From NCBI GenBank assembly GCA_938075415.1, contig CALJHC010000013.1, positions 1 through 64,000 of the forward strand: a stretch of 64,000 nt of DNA, given 5' to 3'. The notes under the pieces were generated by a model. It searched no databases. It worked only from the letters and a program-made list of their open reading frames with translations, and was not told the origin of the DNA. Shown here in pieces: positions 17,405 through 27,913 of this stretch. Every line of letters starts with the position of its first letter. Within the stretch, counting starts at the first letter, position 1. The stretch is from an uncultured Rubripirellula sp. Lineage in GTDB: Bacteria > Planctomycetota > Planctomycetia > Pirellulales > Pirellulaceae. A program made the position numbers and the translations under genes.

Positions 17405-17655
17405 CTCTCGTTCATGACACACGACCTTTTCAGTTGCTCAAACTGCGATCGCCCCCACTCCACAGCCTCACTCTCGGGCAACTCACCAGATAATTCGCGG
17501 CGGACATTGCAACATTGGCGTGACACATGGATGATGCAGGCAACTGAATCAATGACCTGCTTGAAACAACACGATACTGAACCTTGATGAGTGCTGGAAT
17601 GCGAACTGCAACCCACACTGCTTAGAAAAGCAACACGAGCCAATGATGGATTCAT
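17401..17655 (-). CDS. Possible small Cys-rich protein
   Basis: Frame of 84 codons from ATG at 17655 (other ATGs at 17664, 17706 and 17754), with its stop inside the first arm of the terminator at 17367-17404. The product has a hydrophobic start (LARVAFLSSVGC), several Cys residues (SCCFK, SRQCC, RSC) and a charged C-terminal half (RRELSGELPESEAVEWGR) that reads like a folded helix. No family is recognised. The terminator exactly at its end is the main support; it could instead end a small RNA. The frame's upstream portion overlaps the start of the pseudouridine synthase gene on the opposite strand. Confidence 0.3.
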   Translation of the reverse strand: MNPSLARVAFLSSVGCSSHSSTHQGSVSCCFKQVIDSVACIIHVSRQCCNVRRELSGELPESEAVEWGRSQFEQLKRSCVMNER

Positions 17656-17704
17656 CCACTGCATTGATTGCTCATAGCAATTCGCTCCACCAAAAGGACA
17701 CCCC

Positions 17705-18478
17705 ATGGATCCGATTGATGTTCGACTAGACGGTGATGTTTTCGCGGTGATCAATAAACCACCGGGATTGCCAACTCAAGCGCCAAGCGAGTTCGATTCT
17801 CTCGAACGACGTGTTCGAGAGCAATTCAAAGCCAGAGGTGACTATGTTGCATTCCCTCACCGCTTGGATCGCCCGGTCGGTGGAGTCATCATCGTCGCTT
17901 TTCGAAAAAAAGCAGCTCGCCTACTTTCAGCCCAGTTCGAATCTCGAAAAGTGAGCAAGACCTACCTCGCCCAACTGGAGGGCAAGGTCGCCATGAAATC
18001 GTCTCGATGGATTGACCATCTTCGCAAAGTACCTGATCTCGCCAAGGTAGAGATTGCGGAGGCTGATGCAGACGACGCGAAATTGGCAGAGACTCAGGTT
18101 CATCCGATTCAATTCAGTTCTCGACACGACCGAACTCTGGTCAAACTCTCACCGATCACCGGTCGAATGCATCAACTGCGAATTCAAGCAGCTCACCGAG
18201 GCACGCCCATTGTTGGGGATCAACAATACGGGGCAAAGCAGCCATTCGTTGACTTTTCCAACTTGGAACAGACAGCAAATCGAACCGGCACGCTCGGCAG
18301 CAGCAATGGAGATCGCCTGCCGATTGACGCGGAAAGCATTCCCCGTCCACCCATCGCACTTTGCGCGCACGAAATTCGCTTTTTCGACCCTCGAGATTCA
18401 AGATCCGTTGCAGTAACCATCGAAAACCGCTGGTCGGAAGAGTTAAGCAGTCAGGGGGAAGCCGAAAAGATGACCTGA
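17705..18478 (+). CDS. RluA-family RNA pseudouridine synthase
   Basis: 257 residues, one catalytic domain and no N-terminal S4 domain. The active-site motif is HRLDRPVGGVIIVA (catalytic Asp within HRLD, matching HRLDxxTSG with local variation). Other family marks are VINKPPGLPTQ near the start, SKTYLAQLEG, and ITGRMHQLRIQAAHRGTPIVGDQQYG. The enzyme converts uridine to pseudouridine in rRNA or tRNA; the target (RluA/RluC/RluD-like) cannot be chosen from sequence alone. Stands alone on the plus strand. Confidence 0.9.
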   Translation: MDPIDVRLDGDVFAVINKPPGLPTQAPSEFDSLERRVREQFKARGDYVAFPHRLDRPVGGVIIVAFRKKAARLLSAQFESRKVSKTYLAQLEGKVAMKSSRWIDHLRKVPDLAKVEIAEADADDAKLAETQVHPIQFSSRHDRTLVKLSPITGRMHQLRIQAAHRGTPIVGDQQYGAKQPFVDFSNLEQTANRTGTLGSSNGDRLPIDAESIPRPPIALCAHEIRFFDPRDSRSVAVTIENRWSEELSSQGEAEKMT

Positions 18479-19595
18479 GCCACCCCCGAAAACCATTCCG
18501 AAAAATCAGCCAAGTCATCTCGCGAAACTCAGATTCCATGCAATGGAAGTCAGACCCGCCTTACCCCCTTGCTGAAATCAAACTCAACAAAATCAACGCC
18601 AACTCAAAATTAACCCCCATTGGTCAACAGGAGCATTTTGCGTCAAAACAACTTTTGATCGACCCAAACGCCGAACCCAACCAAACGCCGACCCCAACCA
18701 ACAAACCAACCCAACTAAGCCTCTTGGGGGCATTGGGTGAAGTGTTCAACAAGCAGCGTAGCAAAGGCACTGGTCGACGGCCCTCCAGCCAACAAAAACC
18801 AATAAATTGCCTGCCGCCAGAAAATGAGACCGTGTCAGTCGTAGGCGGCCGGTAACCGATCGTTAAGAAAACTCGCAGATTGCGGTCTGGTAAAAGTAGG
18901 TGAAGGAACGCAAACGGCAATCTCCTTCGCAAACAGACACACCCTTTGGCGATTGCGAATGGACAAACAGTCAGGGAGTCGCGACACCCTGACAGGCAGG
19001 AAGGTTTTTAACGAAGGTTGCATGCCATTGCTCTTCGGGTAAAGGCATCACTACGTTGATTCAGCCGTCCCTCCCAATCTCACCACTCGTACAATTTGAG
19101 AGCTAAAATAACCAAGTCTCAGGTGCGATACCGGAAACACGTCGCCGAAAGTACAATGGAAGGCGTCACACAGCTCGAAAGGTTGTCTTGACACTTGATG
19201 ACGACATTCATCGATCGTGAGAACAAAAGTGAAAAACGGTTTTGTTCGGCTTATCATTTATTTCAGCCCGGTTACGATGACGCAGCTTCGTTAAATCAGC
19301 TACTTTAACTCAGCGGTATCCAACGAGAGAAGGCAGTCAACCATAAGGTTTGCGAGATCGCCGCCAAGCGATGCAGAAGCGATTTTCCCGAAAAAAACCA
19401 AACAGGACGAACAACAAATCGAACAGCACCGTTGGTTCAACATCAGATCATCGTCGAGTCAGACCACTTTGATGGAAAGCCCAACACGCAGCAATTCGCC
19501 CTACCACCAAACATTCACGTTTAAAACGCATCTTGAAACAGGGTTTCAACGGGTTCTAGCAACCTGAAGCTTGTCCGAGATAAAAGGTTTTTGTC
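18479..19595. other. Intergenic stretch of 1.1 kb, no gene recognised
   Basis: Open frames here (a 164-codon one reaching back into the pseudouridine synthase gene, and several of 60-100 codons) are low-complexity or antisense and match nothing. The part 18655-18720 is rich in CCAACCAAAC-type tracts. I see no repeat, RNA or mobile element. Confidence 0.4.
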
Positions 19596-20432
19596 ATGCT
19601 CCAAATCGGCGCAGTTTCCTACCTCAACACAAAACCGCTGATCCATAGCTTGTCGGATCGGCTTGGCCGTCGTGGGGAACTTAGCTTGGCCTTGCCCAGT
19701 CAACTCGCTGACGATCTTCGCAACGGAAAGCTTGATGTCGCATTGATCCCCTCGGTTGAATTCTTTCGAGGCTCAGGGTCTGACACCACGGAGTATCGCA
19801 TCATTTCAGAAACGGCGATTGCCTGCCGAGGACCGGTCTGGAGTGTACGACTACTCAGCCGCGTCCCGGTTTCTAAAATCCGACGCCTTGCCTTGGACGA
19901 GGGAAGTCGAACCAGCGCAGCAATGGTGAGGGTCTTGCTGAGTGAAATGCACGGATTGCATCCAGAAACGATTCCCTTGCTGATGGATCAGTCACCCGAA
20001 TCGGTTGACGCAGATGCAATCCTGATGATTGGAGATCGAGCGATGCATCCCGAGCGAGGTGTTTACCGAGAGATATGGGACCTCGGTGATCGCTGGTGTC
20101 GCCACACCGAGTTGCCCTTTGTTTTCGCCATGTGGGTAGCTCGTGTGACATCGAAGGGCTCAACCAAGACCGGTTCAGGTCTTGAACTTGGCGAATTGGC
20201 GACCCTCCTCGAGGCCAGCAGAGACGATGGGCTTGCAAATCTTGAACTGATCGCGAGCCAAGAGTCCGCCGCGCATGGCCTGACCAAAGAAGATCTGCAC
20301 CGTTATTTTGCCGAGAACCTACACTTCAACCTTGGCCCGGGTGAACGCCTTGGGCTAAAGACATTTCAAGAGAAAGCCCTATCATTGGGCTTAATTCCTC
20401 AGCAAACCTCAAAAATCGCTGAATCTACCTGA
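19596..20432 (+). CDS. mqnA: Chorismate dehydratase MqnA
   Basis: 278 residues. MqnA removes water from chorismate to give 3-enolpyruvyl-benzoate, the first step of the futalosine route to menaquinone. The family signature GAVSYLNTKPLIHSL opens the protein, followed by the periplasmic-binding-protein-like pattern (LPSQLADDLRNGKLDVALIPSVEFFR, LDEGSRTSAAMVRVLL, LMIGDRAMHP, YREIWDLGDRW). The start fits known MqnA N-termini. Only 7 bp separate it from the mqnC-like gene, so they are co-transcribed. Confidence 0.93.
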   Translation: MLQIGAVSYLNTKPLIHSLSDRLGRRGELSLALPSQLADDLRNGKLDVALIPSVEFFRGSGSDTTEYRIISETAIACRGPVWSVRLLSRVPVSKIRRLALDEGSRTSAAMVRVLLSEMHGLHPETIPLLMDQSPESVDADAILMIGDRAMHPERGVYREIWDLGDRWCRHTELPFVFAMWVARVTSKGSTKTGSGLELGELATLLEASRDDGLANLELIASQESAAHGLTKEDLHRYFAENLHFNLGPGERLGLKTFQEKALSLGLIPQQTSKIAEST

Positions 20433-20439
20433 GACGATA

Positions 20440-21591
20440 ATGACCGCAGACAAAGCCGTTCGTGAAATACTTGATAAAGCCATCCATGGTGATCGATTGA
20501 GTCCCGAAGAGGGGCTGCAATTGATGGAAAGCCACGAACTTGCCGCCATTGGGTCGGCCGCAGACCAAGTCACTCGAAGGATGCACCCCGAGGGCTATCG
20601 AACGTACAACATTGATCGCAACATCAACTACACGAATGTCTGCACGGCGGTCTGTCATTTTTGCGCGTTCTATCGCGGACCTAAAAGTGACGAAGGGTAT
20701 GTCCTGTCGCACGAGCAGATTCTGCAAAAGATCGCCGAAACGGTTGAACTCGGAGGCAATCAAATCTTGATGCAGGGAGGCCTTCACCCGAAATTCAAAC
20801 TTGATTGGTACGAGGATCTGCTTCGCAGCATCAAGAAAGAATTCCCAAAGGTTAATGTTCACGGATTCAGCCCCCCTGAATTCCATCACTTCACGAAAGT
20901 CAACAACCTGCCGATCGAAGACGTATTGGCGAGATTGAAGGAGGCTGGCCTCGGAAGCATTCCCGGTGGTGGTGCCGAGATCCTGGTTGATCGCGTTCGC
21001 AATGAGTTGACACGAGGAAAAGTGATGTCGGATGACTGGCTGGGTGTCATGCGGGCTTGGCATAAAATGGGAGGCAACTCAACGGCCACCATGATGTTTG
21101 GACACGTAGAAACACTCGCTGAAAGAGTCGAACACTTGGAACGTTTGAGACAAGTTCAAGATGAAACCGGTGGGTTCACCGCCTTTATCTGCTGGACCTT
21201 TCAGCCTGACAACACCGACCTCGCAGAAGTCACCCCAGCTGGTTCATTCGAGTACCTGAAGACGCAAGCGATTGCGAGGCTGTACCTCGATAATTTCCCG
21301 AACATACAGAGCAGCTGGGTAACGCAAGGTCTTAAGATCGGGCAGCTCGCGATGCTTTATGGTGCCAATGACATGGGAAGCCTGATGATTGAAGAAAATG
21401 TCGTTGCCGAAGCCGGTACCGTCCACTATTTGACACTTGATCAAATCCGGGAATCAATTGAGGAACTCGGTTACGAGCCTCGTCAAAGGGATGTTTTTTA
21501 TCAACTTCTCGACCGCGATGCTGAACAGCAAGCAATTGATGCCAACCGCAATCGACAACCCAACCAACTTGTTGAGTTATCTGCCACCTAG
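20440..21591 (+). CDS. mqnC: Cyclic dehypoxanthinyl futalosine synthase MqnC (radical SAM)
   Basis: 383 residues. Radical SAM cluster motif CxxxCxxC at Cys68, Cys72, Cys75 within NVCTAVCHFCAFYRG. Further MqnC-type marks are GGNQILMQGGLHP, YEDLLRSIKKEFP, GGGAEIL and STATMMFGHVETLAERVEHLERL, with the C-terminal QTSWV-like element (IQSSWVTQGLKIGQ). The enzyme cyclises dehypoxanthine futalosine during menaquinone synthesis. MqnE is the nearest alternative in the same superfamily, but the FGHVE and GGLHP motifs favour MqnC. mqnB, mqnD and mqnE are not in this window. Confidence 0.9.
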   Translation: MTADKAVREILDKAIHGDRLSPEEGLQLMESHELAAIGSAADQVTRRMHPEGYRTYNIDRNINYTNVCTAVCHFCAFYRGPKSDEGYVLSHEQILQKIAETVELGGNQILMQGGLHPKFKLDWYEDLLRSIKKEFPKVNVHGFSPPEFHHFTKVNNLPIEDVLARLKEAGLGSIPGGGAEILVDRVRNELTRGKVMSDDWLGVMRAWHKMGGNSTATMMFGHVETLAERVEHLERLRQVQDETGGFTAFICWTFQPDNTDLAEVTPAGSFEYLKTQAIARLYLDNFPNIQSSWVTQGLKIGQLAMLYGANDMGSLMIEENVVAEAGTVHYLTLDQIRESIEELGYEPRQRDVFYQLLDRDAEQQAIDANRNRQPNQLVELSAT

Positions 21592-22283
21592 TCATGCCTA
21601 ACACCATCAACAGCAATCAAAACTAGATTTGCAGCAAGTGGCAAACATCCCCAAAAGAATCCGAATTGTGAAAATGCGTGCCGGTGTGTTCAATGCATCC
21701 TCTGCGATCCCACGGCTCAGGTTTATCATCTTGACCCGTTAGAGTTGGTCGAAATCACAGGTACTTCCTCTTGTGAATTTCGGTGATCTCGTCGCGAAGT
21801 TGAATGGTCCCCGCAAGCATCGAATCTTCTCGGAAAATCGCCGGTCCAAGAACCAAGTTGCGCGTCGATCGATTCGCAGGTCATGCCGTGGCACTACCCA
21901 GCAGAACTACCCAGCAGCACTGCCACATCAAAGCATCCAACAGATTGCCTCAGATTCTTCGCATCATGATGCGACTGGATCGCTCACTACTTCGCCGGCA
22001 TGTGGTGAAATGATCGCGGTTTTCAACGCCGCAGCAATCTCGTCAGGGTGCGCCAGTTCTATCGAAGACGGGGTAACCTGCGACGGTTACCCTAAAGTCA
22101 TTTTCTTCTCTACTTCCTCGCAGCGTTGTGGCAAAAAGTCGCCGCAACTGGCAATCATCAGTGATTAATGATGTATCGGGTGCCCCTCCAAGAATTCAGT
22201 ACCGTTGAATTTTCGCGAGATTTCCAGCACAGTATTCATTGACTTCACAATTTCCAATCACCCCCTAACATCAGAAGCATATC
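21592..22283. other. Intergenic stretch with one inverted repeat
   Basis: About 690 bp. A perfect 8-bp inverted repeat (GGGTAACC / GGTTACCC, 6-nt spacer) lies at 22071-22092; there is no T-run, so it is more like an operator than a terminator. Open frames here have no recognisable content. Confidence 0.4.
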
Positions 22284-22592
22284 ATGGCCCAACTGGCTCA
22301 CCATGTTTTTTTCACACTCAAAGATCGCAGTGACGAAGCTATTGAGACGCTGTTAGCTGCTTGCAAAAAGCACCTCGACAATCACGACGGCCTTGTTGGC
22401 TTCTCCGTCGGAGTGCGAGACCGTGAATTGGATCGCCCCGTCAACCACGACTTTGATGTTTCGCTTCACTGCATTTTTGCTGATCGTGCCGCGCACGATG
22501 TCTACCAGACGGCAGAACGCCATCTTCAATTCATTGAGGAAAACAAAGAGAACTGGGCAGGTGTCAAAGTCTGTGACAGCCTGTTGGCGTGA
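22284..22592 (+). CDS. Dabb (stress-responsive alpha/beta barrel) domain protein
   Basis: 102 residues, all one Dabb ferredoxin-like domain. It opens MAQLAHHVFFTLKD and has LLAACKKHL, FSVGVRDRELDRPVNHDFDVSLHCIFADRAAHDVYQ, then HLQFIEENKENWAGVKVCD. The HxVxF...FDVSL...YQ..HxxF order is typical of the family, whose members form dimeric barrels; substrate unknown. Monocistronic. A weak GCCCGG/CCGGGC hairpin follows at 22647-22667 without a T-run. Confidence 0.88.
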   Translation: MAQLAHHVFFTLKDRSDEAIETLLAACKKHLDNHDGLVGFSVGVRDRELDRPVNHDFDVSLHCIFADRAAHDVYQTAERHLQFIEENKENWAGVKVCDSLLA

Positions 22593-22913
22593 TCGGTCAG
22601 CCTGGCCAATCCACGTCAAGTTGGTAAAACAGAAACGAAATGAAAAGCCCGGGATCGAAATCCGGGCAGATCATGAATGACGAGGATGATGCACTTGTTA
22701 CAAGAACTCCATGCGAGAAAGTCTGAACAAGGGCAAAGTCGGGAAAAACGGTCGAAAAAGAGAAACGCCAGATCCGAAGCCCTCTCTGCGGCTGCAATGG
22801 CAAATCACCTTCAAACTCAAACGCAACATTCGTTACCGATTCGATTTGAGTTACAATACAACCAGGGACAACAACAGACGGGTTCAGCGAACATACCGTG
22901 GACCGCCTCCTGA
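22593..22913. other. Intergenic stretch, no gene recognised
   Basis: Carries only the weak hairpin at 22647-22667. Confidence 0.4.
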
Positions 22914-25900
22914 TTGACAATAGTGAGAAGCGACGTGCCATTCCAGCGTTTCATTCCCCGCCGCCACGCCGCTACCCAACCTTCCCATTTCATCGCCAAG
23001 ATGATCGGACTGCTACCGGTTGTCCTTTGTATTCTGAGGATCACCGGTGTCGAAGCTGAGGATTTCAAGCAACCTCCCGAAGCAGCTCAAGACGACATTG
23101 TCCAGCAACCGATTCGGTTTCAAGAAGAAATCGAACCTTTATTTCGCCGGCATTGCATTCGCTGCCATGGCGAAAACAAACAGGAAGCTGATCTGCGGCT
23201 GGATCAACGCGGTGATTTGATTGCGGCCGACACCCAAGGCCTGCCCGATGAAACGGACTCTGGAATCATCATGCCGGGTAAGGCGATCAACAGCACTCTT
23301 TTTCATCGCATTTCTGACCCGACAACGGGGGACCTCATGCCCCTGGATTCCGAACCGTTGTCTGCAAGCGAAATGGATACCATTGTGCGATGGATTGATG
23401 AGGGTGCCGAATGGATTGACAACGATGCTGATGACGAAAAAGAGCATTGGTCTTATCAGCCAGTGGTTCGGCCGAACCTTCCTGAAGCAAAATATCCGCA
23501 GTCGCCAATCGACCGATTTATCGGTCGCCGCCTGAAACGCAAGGGTCTCGACTTTTCGCCCTTGGTAAAACCAGAACGACTAATACGCAGGGTTTCACTT
23601 GCGTTGACGGGGCTACCCCCCACAGTTGCGCAGGTCACTCAATTCACCAATGACCCCTCACAAGCGAACTACGAAAAAGTAGTGGATCAACTGCTTGATT
23701 CACCACAGTATGGTGAGCGTTGGGCTGTGCAGTGGTTGGACCTCGCTCGATACGCCGATAGCAATGGATTCCAAGCGGATCAAATCCGTGATAACTGGGC
23801 CTATCGCGACTGGGTAATCCAATCCTTCAATGATTCAAAACCATTCAATCAATTTGTCATTGATCAGCTAGCTGGTGATCTGGTGGAACAACCAACCATT
23901 GATCAACAGATCGCTACGGGCTTCCACCGAATGACCACCTGTAATGTTGAGGCGGGCGTGGATCCGGAGGCAAATCGAGTGAATCAGGTCGTGGACCGAG
24001 TCAATACAACGGCAACCGTATTTTTAGGAACCACTCTGGAATGCGCGCAGTGCCACGACCATAAATACGATCCATTCAGCCAGACTGACTACTACCAACT
24101 TTTCGCGTATTTCAATAACACCGCACTTGAGGTCAAAAAAACATCAGAAGTGACTTGGGACTTCTATGGGCCAACGATGGATTTGCCCATGGCGTCTGAA
24201 CAAAAGACGCTTCGCGAGAAGTTGCAACAGGAAGCATCCAGGCTGCAATCTGAACGCACGAAACAAGTCAAAGAAGGTAAAGATCATTATCAGAAATGGG
24301 TTCTGCAATTGGCTGCCCAAGACCAAAACACTTGGACCTCATTAATACCTTCCGCATTCGAAACCACGGGCAATGAATCGTTTGAGGTGCAAGCCGATGG
24401 CGCAGTCCTTCTGGCCGGAGAGGTTCCCGACAAGGTCCAATACCACCTGACGTTCGACCTTCCCGATCGACCTGTCACCGCGATCAAGCTCGATGCCTTA
24501 ACCGACGATTCTATCCCCGGCAAAGGACCCGGACGTGGTGATCCCGTGCGTTCAAACATCATCCTTAGCGAAATTGAATGCCGACTCATTAATGGTGACA
24601 GCAGCGAACTCTTGGCCCTCACGCAGCCACGAGCTGATTTTTCTCAAGCTAAATGGCCGGTTGCGGCTGCCATTGATGGAGATCCCCAGACAGGCTGGGC
24701 AGTTTCCCCGCAGCTTGGTGAACCGCATTGGTCCAGTTTTCAGTTTTCCGAGCCAATTCAATCGGACCAGGCAAATGCCCAAATCAGAATCACCCTCAAG
24801 CAGTTCTATGGTCAAGGTCGGGTCATTGGCAAACCAAGAATTTCAATCACTCATAGCGATCCTGGTTTCTTAGACGTCGACCCGAAATGGTTGAAGCTTG
24901 CGAGCAAAGAAAAACGCTCGGCCGACCAAGACAAGCAACTGCAGAAAGAATTTGAAAGTCGCGATTCCGAGTTGCAACGAATCGATCAGCAGATTGCTGT
25001 GACGAACAAAAAACTCAATGCGGTGAAGCCGGACACAACTCTCGTCATGCAAGAAAATAACACTCCACGAGAAACCTTTGTTCTCATGCGGGGTGAATAC
25101 GAGAGTCAGGGTAAAAAAGTGGAAACAGGAATTCCATCAACCTTCTCCAAACTTGCAGAGAAGCCAGTTTCTGGTAATCGTCTCGACCTGGCTCGCTGGA
25201 TTACTTCTCGAGAAAATCCCTTACTGGCCCGAGTCACCATCAATCGCTGGTGGTCTGAATTCTTTGGGCGCGGATTGGTTAGCACTCCTGAGGATTTTGG
25301 AACGCAGGGTGAACCACCCACTCATCCGGACCTGCTTGACTGGCTCGCGTGTGACCTCATGGACAATGGTTGGTCCATGAAACAACTTCACAAACAAATT
25401 GTCATGTCGCACACTTTCCAGCAATCAAGTGCCCTAACGGCTGAAAATCAATCGCTGGACATCGATAATCGTTGGCTGGGAAGGGGACCGCGTTATCGTA
25501 TGAAAGCAGAATTTATCCGTGATAATGCGCTCTCCATCAGCGGATTGTTGTCAACCAAACAAAGCGGACCACCGATCATGCCCTTTCAGCCCGACAACCT
25601 CTGGCGAAGTGTCGGCAGGAATCAGCCCAAATGGATTGCCGCGGAAAACGAGGACCGCTTCCGAAGGGGTATCTATGTCGTTTGGAAACGAGCGGCACCC
25701 TATCCAAGTTTCATTAACTTTGACGCTCCTGATCGCGGCGCTTGCACGGTCGAGCGCGGCCGCAGCAACACTCCACTGCAGGCACTAACCCTGCTCAACG
25801 ATCCGGCTTACGTGGAGATGGCACTCGCCTTCTCGGATCGAATAATCAGCGAATCGCCCTCAAGCGGAGACATAGATCGAATCGCTTTCGCCATGCAACT

Positions 25901-26120
25901 GGCGGTTTCGCGACCGCCCACGGAACAGGAGATAAAAATCATTCAAAACTTGCTAGATAAGGAACGAAAGACACTGAGGCAAAACCCCTCGTTGATCCAA
26001 AGTCGCACCAAGCTTCCCTATAAAGGAATGAGCCTTCGAACTGAGTCGACCGAAGAACTCGCCGCATGGATGGCGGTGGCCAACGCGCTACTCAACTTGG
26101 ATGAAACAATGTCTTTATAG
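22914..26120 (+). CDS. PSD1-type planctomycete cytochrome C (DUF1549/DUF1553) protein
   Basis: 1068 residues from a TTG start; a start at the internal ATG of MIGLLPVVLCILRITGVEAED would give a shorter signal peptide, so the start is uncertain. Two heme-type sites are present: CIRCH at 81-85 in the N-terminal PSCyt1 region (EIEPLFRRHCIRCHGEN...DLRLD) and CAQCH at 377-381 in the DUF1549 domain (TLECAQCHDHKYDPF). DUF1549 spans about 195-395 (RRVSLALTGLPPT, YGERWAVQWLDLARYADSNG) and DUF1553 about 760-1060 (LARWITSRENPLLARVTINRWW, PEDFGTQGEPPTHPDLLDWLA, AWMAVANALLNLDE). Paired with a DUF1501 gene downstream, the usual planctomycete arrangement. Likely exported; its chemistry is not established. 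Confidence 0.92.
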   Translation: MTIVRSDVPFQRFIPRRHAATQPSHFIAKMIGLLPVVLCILRITGVEAEDFKQPPEAAQDDIVQQPIRFQEEIEPLFRRHCIRCHGENKQEADLRLDQRGDLIAADTQGLPDETDSGIIMPGKAINSTLFHRISDPTTGDLMPLDSEPLSASEMDTIVRWIDEGAEWIDNDADDEKEHWSYQPVVRPNLPEAKYPQSPIDRFIGRRLKRKGLDFSPLVKPERLIRRVSLALTGLPPTVAQVTQFTNDPSQANYEKVVDQLLDSPQYGERWAVQWLDLARYADSNGFQADQIRDNWAYRDWVIQSFNDSKPFNQFVIDQLAGDLVEQPTIDQQIATGFHRMTTCNVEAGVDPEANRVNQVVDRVNTTATVFLGTTLECAQCHDHKYDPFSQTDYYQLFAYFNNTALEVKKTSEVTWDFYGPTMDLPMASEQKTLREKLQQEASRLQSERTKQVKEGKDHYQKWVLQLAAQDQNTWTSLIPSAFETTGNESFEVQADGAVLLAGEVPDKVQYHLTFDLPDRPVTAIKLDALTDDSIPGKGPGRGDPVRSNIILSEIECRLINGDSSELLALTQPRADFSQAKWPVAAAIDGDPQTGWAVSPQLGEPHWSSFQFSEPIQSDQANAQIRITLKQFYGQGRVIGKPRISITHSDPGFLDVDPKWLKLASKEKRSADQDKQLQKEFESRDSELQRIDQQIAVTNKKLNAVKPDTTLVMQENNTPRETFVLMRGEYESQGKKVETGIPSTFSKLAEKPVSGNRLDLARWITSRENPLLARVTINRWWSEFFGRGLVSTPEDFGTQGEPPTHPDLLDWLACDLMDNGWSMKQLHKQIVMSHTFQQSSALTAENQSLDIDNRWLGRGPRYRMKAEFIRDNALSISGLLSTKQSGPPIMPFQPDNLWRSVGRNQPKWIAAENEDRFRRGIYVVWKRAAPYPSFINFDAPDRGACTVERGRSNTPLQALTLLNDPAYVEMALAFSDRIISESPSSGDIDRIAFAMQLAVSRPPTEQEIKIIQNLLDKERKTLRQNPSLIQSRTKLPYKGMSLRTESTEELAAWMAVANALLNLDETMSL

Positions 26121-26464
26121 CCAACCAAGCACGTTTCGATTTCCACAATGAAGTGCAGATTCACATTGACTTTTTGAAACCATTCACCCCTCCTGAGAAA
26201 CCATTCTGAGGCAGCCCGAACTATCGACGATTGATTGGCTTTCCGACCGGAAACTGAAACTGGAAACCAACGGTTCAATCATTGCGCGCGACCTGCAACT
26301 CTTCAAATAGGGAACCTTGCAGCAAACCCGCCGAATCATTTGCAGCGAAATCCAACACCCGCAACGGCCCACCTCGCATCGAGAAGTGAGGCGTCGTCGC
26401 CCCGGTCTCGCACCCCTAAAATTAATCACACCCCCTGCACCCTCTTCGCTGTTTACATCATCTC
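26121..26464. other. Gap between PSD1 and DUF1501 genes
   Basis: 344 bp with no terminator or gene seen, compatible with co-transcription of its neighbours. Confidence 0.4.
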
Positions 26465-27913
26465 ATGCATCTTTTTCCCACCCCAATCGGACGACGCACA
26501 TTGCTGCAACAGAGTGGATTTGGCATGGGTGCATTTGCACTTGCTGATTTACTTGGTCAACAATCTGTTCACGGCGACGAATCAGTTGGTGCGAAGAAAG
26601 CCACTGGCCCGCTCGCCCCGAAACCGGCACATTTCCCTGCAAAAGCAAAAAGTGTGATCTACCTGCACATGGTAGGGGCTCCCAGTCACCTTGATCTCTT
26701 TGATTACAAACCGGAGTTACAAAAACGGTCGGGTGAAGATTGTCCGAAAGAGCTGTTTGATTCAGGAAAATTTGCATTTGTACGCCGCCTACCGAAACTC
26801 TTGGGTACGCCTGCTGATAAGAAGCATGAGTTCACATCGAGTGGTGAGTCGGGATTGCCAATTTCGAACTTGATGCCACACCTGCAAACCGTTGCAGACG
26901 AAATCACACTGATCAAATCGCTGCACACAAACGAGTTCAATCACGGCCCCGCTCAAATGTTCATGCTGAGCGGATTTGGACGCTTTGGTCGACCAAGTAT
27001 TGGATCCTGGCTCAATTATGGTCTTGGAACCGAGAACCAGGACCTTCCCGGTTTTGTGGTTTTAATCACTGGCAATGTGCTGGGGGCCGGAAGCCCCGCA
27101 TGGGGAAGCGGTTTTTTACCTAGCGTTTATCAAGGCGTAGAATTTCGAAGTCAAGGCGATCCGGTCTTGTTTCTTTCCAACCCCGATGGCATCGAAGCAA
27201 ATTCTCGAAAGCGAATCATTGACACCGTCAATCAACTCAATCAAGTCCAACTCGCCAATCTCGGCGACCCCGAAATCGCAACGCGTATTAGCCAGTACGA
27301 ATTAGCGTACCGCATGCAGACGAGCGTTCCTGAATTGATGGACATTTCTTCAGAATCCAAGTCAACACACGAGATGTATGGAACTGAACCGGGAAAAAAC
27401 AAATTCGCAAATAATTGCCTGCTGGCACGCCGACTTGTCGAACGTGGTGTGCGCTTTGTGCAACTTTTTGACCAAGGCTGGGACAATCACAACAATGTGT
27501 TCTCAAGTGTGGCAAACAAAGCAAAACAGGTTGACCAACCGATTGCAGCACTGATCAAGGACTTGAAGCAGCGGGGGCTGCTTGATTCCACTCTGGTGGT
27601 CTGGTCCTCCGAGTTCGGGCGGACGCCATTTGGTCAGGGCAACACGGATCAAACGAAAGCGGGACGCGATCACCACAAGGATGCGTTCACGGTGTGGATT
27701 GCTGGCGGCGGCGCAAAGGGCGGAATGAGCTTCGGCCAAACCGATGAGATTGGTTACACGATCGCCAATGACCCGGTTCACGTGCACGACCTGAACGCCA
27801 CGCTGATGCATCTGATGGGTATGAATCATGAACGCCTGACCTTTCGCTTTCAGGGTCGCCAGTATCGACTAACCGACGTTGAAGGAAAAGTGATTCAACA
27901 AGTCATCGCTTAA
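26465..27913 (+). CDS. DUF1501 protein, Tat-exported
   Basis: 482 residues. Twin-arginine signal at residues 10-11 ([22 protein letters not shown]) indicates Tat export. The mature part is a DUF1501 (alkaline-phosphatase/sulfatase-like fold) domain: [49 protein letters not shown], then [21 protein letters not shown] and [20 protein letters not shown]. The Asp and His residues in the GRDHH and HDL motifs sit where metal ligands do in this fold. Second gene of the PSD1/DUF1501 pair. Natural substrate unknown. Confidence 0.92.
   Translation: MHLFPTPIGRRTLLQQSGFGMGAFALADLLGQQSVHGDESVGAKKATGPLAPKPAHFPAKAKSVIYLHMVGAPSHLDLFDYKPELQKRSGEDCPKELFDSGKFAFVRRLPKLLGTPADKKHEFTSSGESGLPISNLMPHLQTVADEITLIKSLHTNEFNHGPAQMFMLSGFGRFGRPSIGSWLNYGLGTENQDLPGFVVLITGNVLGAGSPAWGSGFLPSVYQGVEFRSQGDPVLFLSNPDGIEANSRKRIIDTVNQLNQVQLANLGDPEIATRISQYELAYRMQTSVPELMDISSESKSTHEMYGTEPGKNKFANNCLLARRLVERGVRFVQLFDQGWDNHNNVFSSVANKAKQVDQPIAALIKDLKQRGLLDSTLVVWSSEFGRTPFGQGNTDQTKAGRDHHKDAFTVWIAGGGAKGGMSFGQTDEIGYTIANDPVHVHDLNATLMHLMGMNHERLTFRFQGRQYRLTDVEGKVIQQVIA

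Noticed and set aside
18361..18855. 164-codon frame overlapping the end of the pseudouridine synthase gene
   Set aside because: Out of frame with the real gene over its first part and low-complexity (Pro/Thr/Asn) afterwards.
22071..22092. Inverted repeat GGGTAACC/GGTTACCC as terminator
   Set aside because: No T-run and no gene ending next to it; may be an operator but nothing else supports it.
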